DNA of 64,000 bases, taken from NCBI RefSeq assembly GCF_000150275.1, contig NW_002060945.1:3681172-3745171 (forward strand). Direction: 5' to 3'. The translations under genes and the position numbers were made by a program. Shown in pieces: positions 1 through 11,875 of this stretch. This DNA comes from Trichoplax adhaerens (Eukaryota > Placozoa > Uniplacotomia > Trichoplacea > Trichoplacidae). Numbering within the stretch: position 1 is the first letter of the stretch; the number at the start of each line of letters is the position of its first letter. The notes beneath the pieces were generated by a model. That model was not told the origin of the DNA. It worked only from the letters and a program-made list of their open reading frames with translations, and made no database searches.

Positions 1-2451
1 CAGTTGTAAAAAGTAATTCAGTTCTTATATCGTGGGCTACGGGTATTCATAGAGTCTTAAAACTAAAACTAAAGTAATTGTCCACATCGAAATGATATCG
101 TGCAGTGTTATACATATAATATATTCTGTTAGAATTATGACTGTGACATCTAATATTTTCACAGTAAAGATACTTTATAGATTTGTAATCGCACGAAGCT
201 AACTACAGCGAAAATATTTTCCATATCGAAAAAATAACTAATTACGATTACAGTCTATTCTTTCATTAGAAGAAAGTGATATTCAAGGACGATAACTATA
301 TTTAATTGATTGGATTAATCGTATAAGTAATCTGTGTGGCTGCTGTACTAATAAGATCGAGTAATATGAGTCACGAATAATGTGAAATATCTTCCCGAAA
401 AGAGCAATATTCGCAAATTCGTAAATGACTCGAAGAGTACGGTGTATATCAGATTCAAGTTATCTTTAATTCAAGATAGTCTATATGTTCTATTTTCAGT
501 AGTATCTTATCTTGTTACTGATGACGATATCCATCACAGATAATACGATTCAACACCATGCTGAAGGTTATTGCTAGCTGCATATATAAGCCACGTCCTT
601 ATTATTACCAAAGCTATTTTGTGCTGCTCTTTTTATCTGTATAGCTGCAAGCGCATTTACCCCGCAAATGCAGTTCCTTTCCTCATCCTCAAATCACCAC
701 TATTGCAGCAATACAATCCTTGTAAGTCAGGACATAGCATTACAATGTAGTGCTTAGCAGTACTCAGTAAAACACAGTATTGTTTCTTATATTCTAAAAT
801 AGAGCACCTAGGTGAGCATGACTTTGTGCTGAAGACATATAATTTATATAAAACCTTATATTTATAAAACTGCATAAAAGGATAACAAATTATGCCGTGA
901 TAGCAGATCAAGAAAGCAATGTTTTGACACTATATTTCAAGCAAACACTGACTTACATAACTATAAGTTATTCTATACCATAAGATCAGAGAATTTCTCA
1001 GCGACCTATGCGTAAACATTTTAATGAGCATATGTTTTGATATCTATCCATAATACTAATATATCTTAGCACAGTATGAGTTTAAGCTAATGGTAAAATA
1101 TTTAATTAGCGTGAATGATATACAATATATACGCGTATTTCAAATTTTAGTAGCTCATGCTTAACCAAAAAGTTTCAATGGAAGGTATGAATGTAATTTA
1201 TAAATGTTTAAATAGTGATTTACGAATATGATCGTGTTAGCGGAGGAGCAGGAATTAATTAAGATTCTATTAATTAGTATACAATATCTCATTTCGTACG
1301 GTTTCTGCAGACTACAAGCCTATTGCCGGGAATCGCTCCACGATTAATTATCCGTGATTAGATGGTCGCAAAGCCTACGTTAATGAAATTTAACAAGCTT
1401 TTATGCTCAAAATTATTAATTGCAGCATGCAATTAATAACTAATGCATTGGTATCAAATATGAAAAAAAATTGATCAAATTTGGTTTACATCGACTTTGC
1501 CGTCTCTGCGGTTGATTGAAAAGATCTGCAAGACACCAACCTACTTATGGACTTCTATGAATAGCAAGCCCCATACGATAGTACGCGTAACGGTACAAAG
1601 AAAGAACGGCCTTAAGGTGTCCCGCTGCCTGCTGTGTCGACTGGAGAATAAATAGTATCATCAAATAATTAAAATACTCTATGTCATAATTATACTACAT
1701 AGTATAGTCATAGAGTACCGCACTAAATGTTATACACCATATATTTTTATCGTTAGTCATTAATCAATGTACGGCGCACTTAGTTCTGTACGCAACCGTG
1801 GAGTTACGAATTACTGTACAGTAAATTGTCATAATTAAACAAGAGGCAATAGTATACTTTAAAACAATCTTTCAAAGCCTACATGTTCCCGCTAACAGTG
1901 CATAGGTTATGGACATTAACTACTCGCCTTAATTTTTATTATCAAGTTCATAATAAGGACAATCCCTGGAAATCCAAATGTTCTCTATGCAATATTATTT
2001 CGTTAATACGGTAACTATGGTAATTGCATTTACTTACAAGAGAACAGTGGCAATCCACTAATGTCTGTATTATTGATACAGTACGTAGAGTATATACAAC
2101 AATGTAGTTATAAATTAATTATACTCGAGAGGACAAATCAGTATACATACGTTCATTGCCTTGCCTACAATCATACTGTACTAATCATACAAGTTAAATT
2201 AAGAAACATTGCAATGTATTATTAGCCGACTACTACATACGTAGTATTTTTCAGCTGGGCTGTCAGTACTGAACTGATTTATTGGTTTTTATAGGAGAAA
2301 GAGTAGTCATCTGTCTTGATTTTGCAACCAGTCAAAAGGTACAGTTCCTGTAGTTTATGATATAAAGTACGTATCCACTCATTCACTATATAGGGCATTG
2401 CAATGCAGCTAAGGCTGTTAACAGCATAGTTAAGATGAATGAAAGACATTG

Positions 2452-2489
2452 GTACGGTGGCTCACAATCACAATTGTGAGCCACCGTAC
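2452..2489. repeat. Perfect inverted repeat, 17-bp arms, 4-bp loop
   Basis: The arm starting gtacggtggctcac is followed after 4 bases by its exact reverse complement ending gtgagccaccgtac. The 17/17 match and tiny loop would form a stable hairpin or cruciform. No coding frame overlaps it convincingly. It could be the end of a small mobile element or a hairpin RNA; nothing else here decides. Confidence 0.8.
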
Positions 2490-2702
2490 ACTGGCGCATG
2501 CATGGAGGTAAAAGAAAAGCTCAATTTCTTGTGTACTGTAGTTCAATACGGCACAGTAGACTGAGTAGAGTACAACTAAAATCCAACTACTGTAGACAGG
2601 GTGATCATCAATTTGGCTGGTCATATTTACTGTACGGTAGAACTATTACCGCACACTGGCAGCTAAATACAGAGTAAAAGTTATCTATAGAAACGGTCTA
2701 TA

Positions 2703-2736
2703 CAGGATATGTTGCGATATATTGCAACATATCCTG
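2703..2736. repeat. Perfect inverted repeat, 13-bp arms, 8-bp loop
   Basis: caggatatgttgc is separated by gatatatt from its reverse complement gcaacatatcctg. It lies about 215 bp after the inverted repeat at 2452-2489. Function unknown. Confidence 0.75.
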
Positions 2737-3373
2737 GATTAAGAGTAAATAATTACGATAGTAATTCTTTTTCGAGCGTGCGATACAGAAGTACATTTGT
2801 TGGTCGTTTGACTGTACTGTGTGCCGATCAACTTTCCAATTTGTAGCACAAGAGAACGATAGTTTCACATCTCTCTCTCTCTTCCTTTTAAGTTGTGCTC
2901 TGCATTTTTACTACTCATTTGGATGGCAACATAACTATCTGTATATGTTATTTATATTTATATACAGTATATATACAATATATTGTATCATCGCATATAA
3001 CATAACGTATAAAGTCATGACCAATTTAAGCCAATCAAGAGTGTTTTTTCGTGAACCCTGTTAAGTGACCCAGTGACCCCGCAGCCGAAATGAGACTGTA
3101 CAGTGTAGACTGTATACTAGTGTTCTGTACCAGTTCCGTAGAGTACTACAGTATATTTTACAGTATGTTTACTGTAGTGCCATTGTGTACATACTGTGGA
3201 GTGACGGAGGCGTAGAGAGTGAAGAGTATATAGCGTGTCACGTCCGAGCAGTTTTACTGACTCAAGGCTAAAGCCTCGCAGTAGCAAAGTGGTAGGTTGA
3301 GAATCCCAACAAGCTCTTGGAAAAGTCTGTCCAATTTCGATCAGCTGCTCACCTAACTGTAAAATCGAAAAAG

Positions 3374-6300
3374 ATGTCCAACAACGATACAACGCCTGTG
3401 CGCTCACAGCACCGCTTCGAAGAAGCAAGACTGCGTAACTTCATGATGCAACATGTAGATGATTTTCCTCAGCAATCGAACGACTTTACTGTGCGACAAT
3501 ACAGGTTGTCCTCCTATACAATGTTTATTTTCCAGTAATGGACATGCAATAACATAGATAGAATACGGACACAAACGTATCCATAAAGAACCAATTATAA
3601 TAATATTGCATTTTTGATGCATGCATAAAACGACAGAAAAAGTATCCCATACTATTTATAAGGTTTATATTTATAGAGATATACGGTACAGTGTTTAGTC
3701 ACTTCAGTGCACGCCTACTGGATGCCTGCATACAGTACGTTGATCTTTATAAATTACGTGAGGGAGGGTATGCAGCATGTTATGTCTATTTAACCAGTAT
3801 TTTTGAACCACTCTTGAATCCTAAACTTAGAATTTTGAATTCTGTGCTATTGCAATGTAGCATTAACGCAGTGAATTGATTTGTTAATGTACTGTATTAT
3901 ACGTATAGATTATGCTCAACACTGCCTTTTATGACAGATATACTATACCATGTATTGGTCGAACATAAGCGTCATATACGGAGTATTTTCAAGACCAATA
4001 GCGTGATTGACTATGATCAGTGATATGTAGTTACTAGGTAGTCCATGATACTTTGGATTAATTAAACTAGCTTTGTTCGGCACGCTTCGCCGTGCTGATG
4101 AAGTACATGTATGTGAGGGTAAATATTTTGAAGATATCTCTAAGCTCAGTAAGCAGTGTCTGTAGTGCTGATTCTAATTGTCTGATGCCAACGTTTTTCT
4201 TAAACCTATAGCTGGATATAATCATCTTTAAAAATGATACACTACCAGCAGTGAATAGTCCTTTACTGCCACATCGTACTTAGAATCTGTGACGCTGCTA
4301 CATTTACAGTATATTATAAACCTCAGTACGAATATATAGTAATTTATAAGAGTATAGCTTTGCTAAGTGAGATTTGGTTTGTGAGATGCAACCGAGATTA
4401 ATTATACATTATTGAAATACAATTAATGCAACGCCATATTTACTGTTACTGTAGTGACTACAGCAGTTGAATCCGTAACATATACAATACACCTGTTTTG
4501 GTTGGGCTGCAACTACAGTATATTCTAATACTCTGTACTAGATACAGCACCACATACTGCACGTATCCTCCCTCCCAGGTGGCAAGGAAGATGGTAGTCA
4601 ATGCGTTAATTAATGATTAATTCTTCATCTTCTAAATAGTAAACTAAGTTACCTTGCATGGTTATTGAGATTAATCAATAAAGGTTGAACTAGTTAGTAT
4701 ACATGAATAGAGCAATTAATACTCCAATAGTTAACCTTTGTATTCTGATATATGTATTGCCCATTGGATATTTGATACAGTTCTGGCCAGTCAAATCCTA
4801 CATTTTACATCGCTGCTGGAGGAAAAGAGTTTGTTATGCGAAAAAAACCTCCTGGAAAATTATTGCCAAAAGCTCACATGGTATGGAAGGAATCATTTAT
4901 TCTACATTTACGCCTCTTAGAGATTTTAGCTACGTTATATGTATTCTCTCGCATGAATTGAATTGAATTGAAGCAGATATCAAGAGTTCCATGTAACGCT
5001 ATAATAAACATATCTCAGTATACAATAATCAACAAAAGTAAACAAGTTTTAGAAATATTAACAATTGAGATATTAAATATGCATGTAATACACTATGAAT
5101 GTACGTATATACCTCCTTATTGGATTATATCATTGAATAGTAGTGTAGATAATATCTTGACCGTTATTAAAAGTCTTTATTCTGGCACTGTAATGAATTA
5201 ACAATAATACAGTTGTGATTCAACATAATTTTTTATGTTGATAGGTAAACCGTGAATATCGTATTCTGTCAGCACTATATTCAATTGGATATCCTGTCCC
5301 GAAGCCGTTCGCATATTGCCAGGATCCTTCTGTGATTGGGACTGAATTTTATATTATGCAGCATGTCAGGGTAAGACACTTTTATGTTATCACGATTAAT
5401 TAACTACTTCCTGTAGCAGATATCTTGCATACAGTAATTGATACTCATAGAATCAACTACTGTTATACTTCCAATCGTAAATTTAGGGACGAATATTTCG
5501 TGACCCGGAATTACCTGGAATGACCCCAGGTCAACGTCAAGCCATCTATGCTGCTATGATGGGTGCACTCGCTAAATTGCATAGTATTGATTGGAGTAAG
5601 ATTGGCTTGGGAGACTTCGGGCCAACAACGAATTACTCCAAGCGTCAGGTGAGCAATAATGCGTAACTCCTGTACGTTACAGCCTATCATAACGTGCGTG
5701 AATTAAACGATAACGCTTTCACTTTTATTAATGAATAGAATTTAGCAAGCTAAGGAAAATAAATTTTATCTTTTATTCTAAGGTATCTACCTGGAATAAG
5801 CAATATATCGCATCAAAGACGAGTGAGGTATCGGAGATGGATTATTTATTCAAATGGTTAAGCAATAATATCCCTGAAAATGAAGGAAAAACTAGTAAGC
5901 CATTATGAAATTATTACAGTGATACTGGACTGATATAAAACGTTATTTCGTATATTCTTTTTCTAACAAATTTCTAGCTGCTATTAATTTATATTTTATT
6001 AATTATAGCAATCGTACATGGTGATTTTCGGGTGGATAATATGATTTTTCATCCTACTGAGGTATTACTCGTCTATTGTACCAACACTAATTCCATGTTA
6101 TATACGACTAATGTGATACTGGGTGTTTTATGTAGTGACTGTGACAATAGCCACTCCATATCCAGATGCGGTAACTAACAAATTTGTGTTAAATCTCTAT
6201 TTATAGCCTCGCGTTATTGCTGTTCTTGACTGGGAATTGTCTACTCTTGGTAATCCTCTAAGTGATGTAGCGTATTGCTGTACTCCCTATCACATGATCG

Positions 6301-9075
6301 TTGAAGAATTGAAAGGATTGACTCCTTCTTTTGGTAGACTTCTATATTACCATGCGATTTCTTATATAAACGCGAGACTAATTTTTTGTTTGAATTATTT
6401 TATAGCTTTCAGCAAAATACCAGGAATTCCAACAGAGAAGGAACTCACTGATACCTATTGCTATTATCGTGGTTTAAAACCGCCTCTGCCAAATTGGAAC
6501 TTCTACTGTGCACTGTCCATATTCCGTATGGTCGGAATTACTCAGGTGATTTCAATTTTAATTTATGGCAAACTACATATATAACTAGCTTTAAATGGGT
6601 TCTTACGAGTTTGTTGTTAATTTAAGGATATAATTTGTTGCAAGCAATTTTATTACTATTACTATTACTATAATCATAATTATAATTGCTGTCAGGGAGT
6701 TTACGCAAGATCCATTCAAGGTAATGCTAGCTCTGAAACTGCCCAAACGTATGGTAGAATTGTACCTCTTGCAGCTAAGGCTGGAGTAATTGCTGCGCTT
6801 TCAAAATCAAGGTAATTACTATTTCCAGCTTTAAATATATCCTCCTTGCTACAACAGACTATGTAATAATTTTATCTATCGCACTGAAATATTATAACTT
6901 GTTACTGTTTAGCGAATTTACAGCTTTCGATGATAATAATGGTTCCTTTGGAATACTGAAGCTATCGTCTAGAACGCGAGAATTACAAAAGCAAATGAAA
7001 GAATTTATGAAGAAATATGTTTTCCCAGCCGAGCAAGTATGTCACAAATAAACATCTTCCTGATTTAGCGACTTCTTTTGAATCATTTCATCTAAGATCT
7101 GTCATCAATATCTCCTGTTTAGGTAATCCATGAACACTTGCAAAATGCCTCAAATCGATGGACAGTCCTTCCTATGGTTGAAGAACTCAAGGTAACCTTA
7201 ACTTTACTTTGTGTAATAGTGATTGCCACGACTAAGTATAAAATCTTCTATTAATAGACGAAAGCAAAGCAGGAAGGCCTTTGGAATTTGTTTTTGCCTG
7301 GAGCATCAGGACTGTCACAAGTGGAATATGCTACATTAGCAGAAATAACGGGTTGGTCAGATTTCGCTCCTGAAATTTTCAATTGCAACGCTCCAGGTAT
7401 AGAGTTAGCTCAAGCCCATTCATAATGTGATATTTCCAAAATTTTTAGTAAATATACTAAGATTTGATATAATTTAAATTTCTTGAAAGATACTGGAAAT
7501 ATGGAAGTTTTGCATTTATACGGCTCGGATGAACAAAAACGAGAATGGCTAGAGCCTTTACTTGAAGGAAAAATTAGATCTTGTTACTGTATGACCGGTT
7601 GGTATCTGTTCAAATTCGTGATATTCTTGCTTAGATCTGGGATTCAGCACAAATTTAATGCTACATTTTAATAGAACCCTATGTCGCATCATCTGATGCT
7701 ACTAATATGGCGCTGACAATAACTCGTGACGGCGATTACTATATCGTTAATGGTCGCAAGTGGTGGAGCAGTGGTAAGTTTATTTCGTTAAAGTATTACA
7801 GTTTATGCACATGTTAAATATTTAATAATGGATAACTGATAGATTATTCACTTGACACTACATCAGTAGCAAAAAAGAAAACGAATTTAATCGCGTAAAA
7901 TGATTGCTATGATTTATAATCTTGTAGGTGCTGGAGATCCTAGATGTAAGATTGCTATAGTAATGGGCCGTACAGGTGGAAAAGAAGTTCAAAAGTATGC
8001 GTTCTCTTTTAAAATTTTAAACGATGTTATATCAGCATACATTAGCTTCTAACTGATATAATCATTATAGAACGTATCGGATAAATCTGGGCATACGTAC
8101 TATAGTAAGAGTAGAAAGTTTCGTTTAAATCTCTAAAATTAAGATACGGTAATTTAGGCACAGAAGTCATTCTATGATATTGGTTCCTATGCAAACTCCT
8201 GGAGTCAAGAAATTAAGGGCTCTTACAGTTTTTGGCTATGATGGTAAGATCTTTACTTAATCGTCAAAATCTAAAAATCTGTAGTCTGCGAAATATAATT
8301 CGCATTCTTACTTGATTATATATCTACAACAACTTTTTAGATGCCCCTCATGGTCATCTAGAAATTGAATTTGACAACGTTCGCGTTCCGGCGTCGAATA
8401 TTATATTGGGCGAAGGTCGTGGCTTTGAAATTTCCCAAGGGCGTTTAGGTCCCGGTAGAATTCACCACTGCATGCGTCTCATAGGCAGAGCGGAACGTGC
8501 TTTGTCATTAATGTGTGACCGTGTTCAGAATCGTGTAGCTTTTAACAAGAAATTAGCGGAAATGGTATTTTTATTACCCTATTGAAAGGTTTTAATGAAA
8601 ATATTGTACTGATAATGCCCTAATTGATACAGAATACCATTCAACATCACATCGCACGGTCCAGGCAAGAAATTGAACAAGCGAGACTGTTAACACTTAA
8701 GGCTGCTCGCCTGATTGACCTCAAAGGAACTAAAGCTGCACGCAAAGAAGTACTGCATTATTGAGTTATAAATTTATTATTATAAAATTATTTATATATC
8801 AGATCGGCTTGCATTATGACAAAATCAGATTGTAATCCATTGAATAATCTCTTTTTTAGATTGCTATGATTAAAGTTGTCGCTCCCAACATGTGTAGTGA
8901 AGTAGTTGATCGAGCAATCCAAGCATTTGGTGGTGCCGGGGTATGTCAAGATACTATCCTACCATACTACTATGTAGCCGGTCGTACGCTTCGAATCGCT
9001 GATGGTCCTGATGAGGTTCACCTCACTTCAGTTGCAAAATTAGAATTACGAGAGCAAACAAAAGCAAAATTATAA
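3374..9075 (+). CDS. ACAD11: Acyl-CoA dehydrogenase family member 11 homologue (APH kinase-like domain + ACAD domain), 19 exons
   Basis: Predicted 771-residue flavoenzyme fusing an N-terminal aminoglycoside-phosphotransferase-like kinase domain (about 40-350) to an acyl-CoA dehydrogenase domain (about 370-765). Exons: 3374-3504, 4781-4880, 5245-5370, 5487-5648, 5783-5894, 6009-6061, 6207-6333, 6406-6545, 6696-6811, 6913-7036, 7123-7191, 7258-7396, 7490-7597, 7675-7773, 7928-7994, 8158-8243, 8341-8564, 8633-8749, 8860-9075; all phases agree. Visible motifs are SGQSNPTF near 45, KKPPGKLLP, Brenner box HGDFRVDN (214-221), LDWE (235-238), [14 protein letters not shown] near 500, [10 protein letters not shown] (620-629) and ADGPDEVH (747-754). 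It ends in AKL, a peroxisomal PTS1. Length matches vertebrate ACAD11, and the HAD domain of ACAD10 is absent. Known family role: dehydrogenation of long-chain acyl-CoA and handling of 4-hydroxy acids. Intron 1 (about 1.3 kb, donor gttgtc) is far longer than the rest. The start is the first ATG in an open frame. Confidence 0.93.
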
Positions 9076-9769
9076 ACGCCTTATGCAGCATCCCTTTAAC
9101 TGCGTAAGGATGATATAGCCATCAGTCAATGGTAGTGCAGATTTTTAAATATTCTAGATCTGATACAAATTTTTTGTAATGCCATGCATATTAAAACTAA
9201 TTATAAGTTTTAAAATTAATTTAAAAATAATGAAAAGCAGCTGTAACGTAAGATTAGAATATTTTCGCTTAAATATTAACTATTTTAGGATTAAATGAAT
9301 AAAAAGGTAACTTTGACCTTAGTCTGAAAATTTGATGATTGATGGTGAAAATTACAAATGAAGTATCACGCTTTAACTATATATACCCCCGTAGTTATAC
9401 AGTATGCACGATTCTATCTAGAAGCGTCAACCGAATCTTCTCACTAAGATATTACTACGAGAATAGTTAGTTAAAATCTATATAAAAGTATACGACCAAG
9501 GCAGTAATCACGTCCACATTAAAGTATATATGCAATGATTGAAATTTATTAATTTTGATCAAATTGAATACAACTCAAAAATTAAGTAGTTTCCTAATTT
9601 TCATAAGGAAAATCCACAATAATAAAAGTATTTACAGTCGATGAAATTTTACATGTCAACGCCATAGCACCGTACATTGTCCAGTACGATTGGATTGTGG
9701 AATAGAATATACACTAAAGAAAGCTAACATAGTACTTATAGCATTAAAGTAAAGGCAACAGAATTAAGA
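9076..9769. other. Intergenic gap between convergent ACAD11 and COPS8
   Basis: AT-rich 3' flanks of two genes that converge. It must hold both 3' UTRs. No other coding or RNA feature is recognised. Confidence 0.6.
9298..9303 (+). terminator. Polyadenylation signal AATAAA downstream of ACAD11
   Basis: Canonical AATAAA about 225 bp past the ACAD11 stop codon, in the gap before the convergent COPS8 gene. It is the first canonical hexamer I noticed after the stop. Confidence 0.4.
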
Positions 9770-11875
9770 TTAATTCTCTAAGTAAGTAACATAGTCCGTC
9801 AACTTCTTTAATTGTTCATTGGTAATATTCTTAATTTGTGTATCATCGACTACAATAATAAGAAAAGAATGACGAATTGATTACTCGAAAGCTAATTTGT
9901 AAACACTGTTATCTTACTGTTAGTAGCAATAAATCCCATACCTATCTTCGTTGGCATTATCATTTGGGAATCTACATCTACCGTCCAGCTTCTTTCTGTT
10001 GCAGCTACGATTATAAGTAATCAGAATAAACGTGTAACTACTGTATGCAATCACCGGTGAATTTTAAATAAGTGTATATCTCTACGATAACTATTTTACT
10101 AGATAACATTCCACGAGAATTAAATTCACCTTGGATGGCATCTTCAACCGATAAACCAACAATAGCCGCTAAATCTTTCCAACTAATACTGTCATAAGCC
10201 CTACTCACCAGCTGAAAAGCCCTATTTCTACAGTTAGCTATATCAACAAACAAAGTCAGCGATCAGTTCAATAATCTATTTCATGAATTGCAGTAAAGAT
10301 ATATAACATAAAATATTGTACGGAAACAACTAATTTCGGAAGTTGTTTTCCTTGAATTTTGATACAAAATTGCATCACGAAAATACATAATAGCATATAC
10401 AGTGCGTCATTGAAATTTATCGACATGAGATCACTTTTACTTGCACTAAAATGTTTAATGGTTGATGATGTTTGTAAAATTTATTATGATTAAATACCTT
10501 TCAATGCGATAATGATTGGCTTGATGGAATCCGACCACCCATAATCAAAGCTTGCATACATCTGAGGATAGTTCCTTTGCCACATACTTTTACCTATTTC
10601 CCATACAGCTCTTATTTCTTTACACTCCTAAAGAAAGACAAGACACTATGAAATCATTGCCATCCATCATGTACAAAAACAACACAACATAACGTAACAC
10701 CACGAACTGCATGGAGTAAATATTTAATTTGAGTAATACTGTAGGTGCATAAACAGACGGTAGCTAATCGCAATTTGTAAACCTTTCAAGGTAGCAAAGA
10801 CACACTTGTTTACGTATAGTATCATCGTATCATTAAATAGAACATCACCTTGAGGGTATCCTCGGGTATTCGCTTCCATAAAAACTTTGCACTAATTCTA
10901 TAGTTGTATTTCATTTAGTTTAAGAAATTAATGAATAATACATTTATAGCTGGCTATATTTTAAGTTCACGACGACACATCAATGCAGATAAAAATTTCG
11001 CGAGTTAAAAATGTTTATCTACTATACGGAGCACAGCCAGAATCATAACATTCCAAATTTGATAGTAAATATGTTAATTATTGGTATCAAAATTCTTTTG
11101 CTTATTGATGGAGCTTCCTATAGGCTATAGGTATATGTATGTAATCGTAGATGTATAGTTTATTGCTGTTGCTTTTATTTCCTTCATGTATTACTGTAGT
11201 TTTCCTAGTGAATATTGTACAGAACTATTTCATGAAATACTCGATTGCTAGTAGCAAAGGTGCGATTTTTTTAGGCCAATGCATTTGTATGAGTGCAACT
11301 ACTACTGTAGAATAAGTGCAGCCTGTAAGGATTATTTCGAATAGTCCATGCATGCTACGACATCACTGATTTAGTGCAGGTTATCATGTATTCCTGTAAA
11401 AGTAATATTAGTGTTGGTTAGCACGTATCTAATAGCCCTACATACGTACAAATCGTTCTGTAGAAGATATATGGCTAATAATTTGGCATAAATATCGGCA
11501 TCTATAATTCCGTTTTCAGCCTGTAAAAATAGATTTAAATTCGTCATCATTAAAGTATATCTGAAAGGTATCATTGACAATCAATCCGTTTGAAATTAAT
11601 ATGCGTCTTTTTATACTATGTCGTAGTATAACAATAAATCAACTGTTCTACAATGTACTACGATATTACATAATACTCTTTAATATTTCAACAAACTATC
11701 GCTTTCTAGTCCTATACTCTGCATCTATGATTACTACGACATTATTAAAAGAAGGTTTCAAATGAACGTAAAAGCTGCACCTAGACATAATATCAAGGCA
11801 GTATGGCTAGATGTCAAGTACCTGAAGTTCCAGCTCTTCATATTCGAGTGCCATTTGATTAAAAGTATCCATCAT
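9770..11875 (-). CDS. COPS8: COP9 signalosome subunit 8 (PCI-domain protein), 7 exons
   Basis: Predicted 184-residue CSN8, the smallest subunit of the COP9 signalosome, which removes NEDD8 from cullin-RING ubiquitin ligases. Exons in transcript order (plus-strand coordinates): 11875-11822, 11520-11450, 10897-10849, 10627-10498, 10237-10130, 10004-9942, 9849-9770; phases agree. Recognisable segments, compared with human CSN8 from memory, are YAKLLAIYLLQNDL near 30 (human has YGQLLALYLLHNDM), FLWKRIPE, the helix IGKSMWQRNYPQMYASF, the PCI core NRAFQLVSRAYDSI with LAAIVGLSVEDAIQ, the short QMIMPTK strand, and the C-terminal helix EQLKKLTDYVTYLEN, which is nearly the human terminus. The protein is slightly shorter than vertebrate CSN8 (about 209 residues). 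Two adjacent ATGs could start it; the upstream one is used. Its 5' end faces PALS1 across about 3.7 kb. Confidence 0.92.

Larger units (their letters stand above)
1..3373. other. Intergenic region upstream of ACAD11; no gene recognised
   Basis: AT-rich sequence. The open frames here are short, lie on both strands and show no recognisable domain. The stretch holds two strong inverted repeats (listed separately) and many TACTGTA/TACAGTA-type words. The last couple of hundred bases before the ACAD11 ATG are less AT-rich and may contain its 5' UTR and promoter, but I see no TATA box I would commit to. Confidence 0.6.

Noticed and set aside
3266-3310. tRNA-like A-box/B-box words (tagcaaagtggtag, ggttgagaatccc)
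   Set aside because: The two boxes are far too close and no cloverleaf can be drawn.
3317-3373. Upstream extension of ACAD11
   Set aside because: The extended frame opens with TTG; the first ATG is 3374 and already gives the family length.
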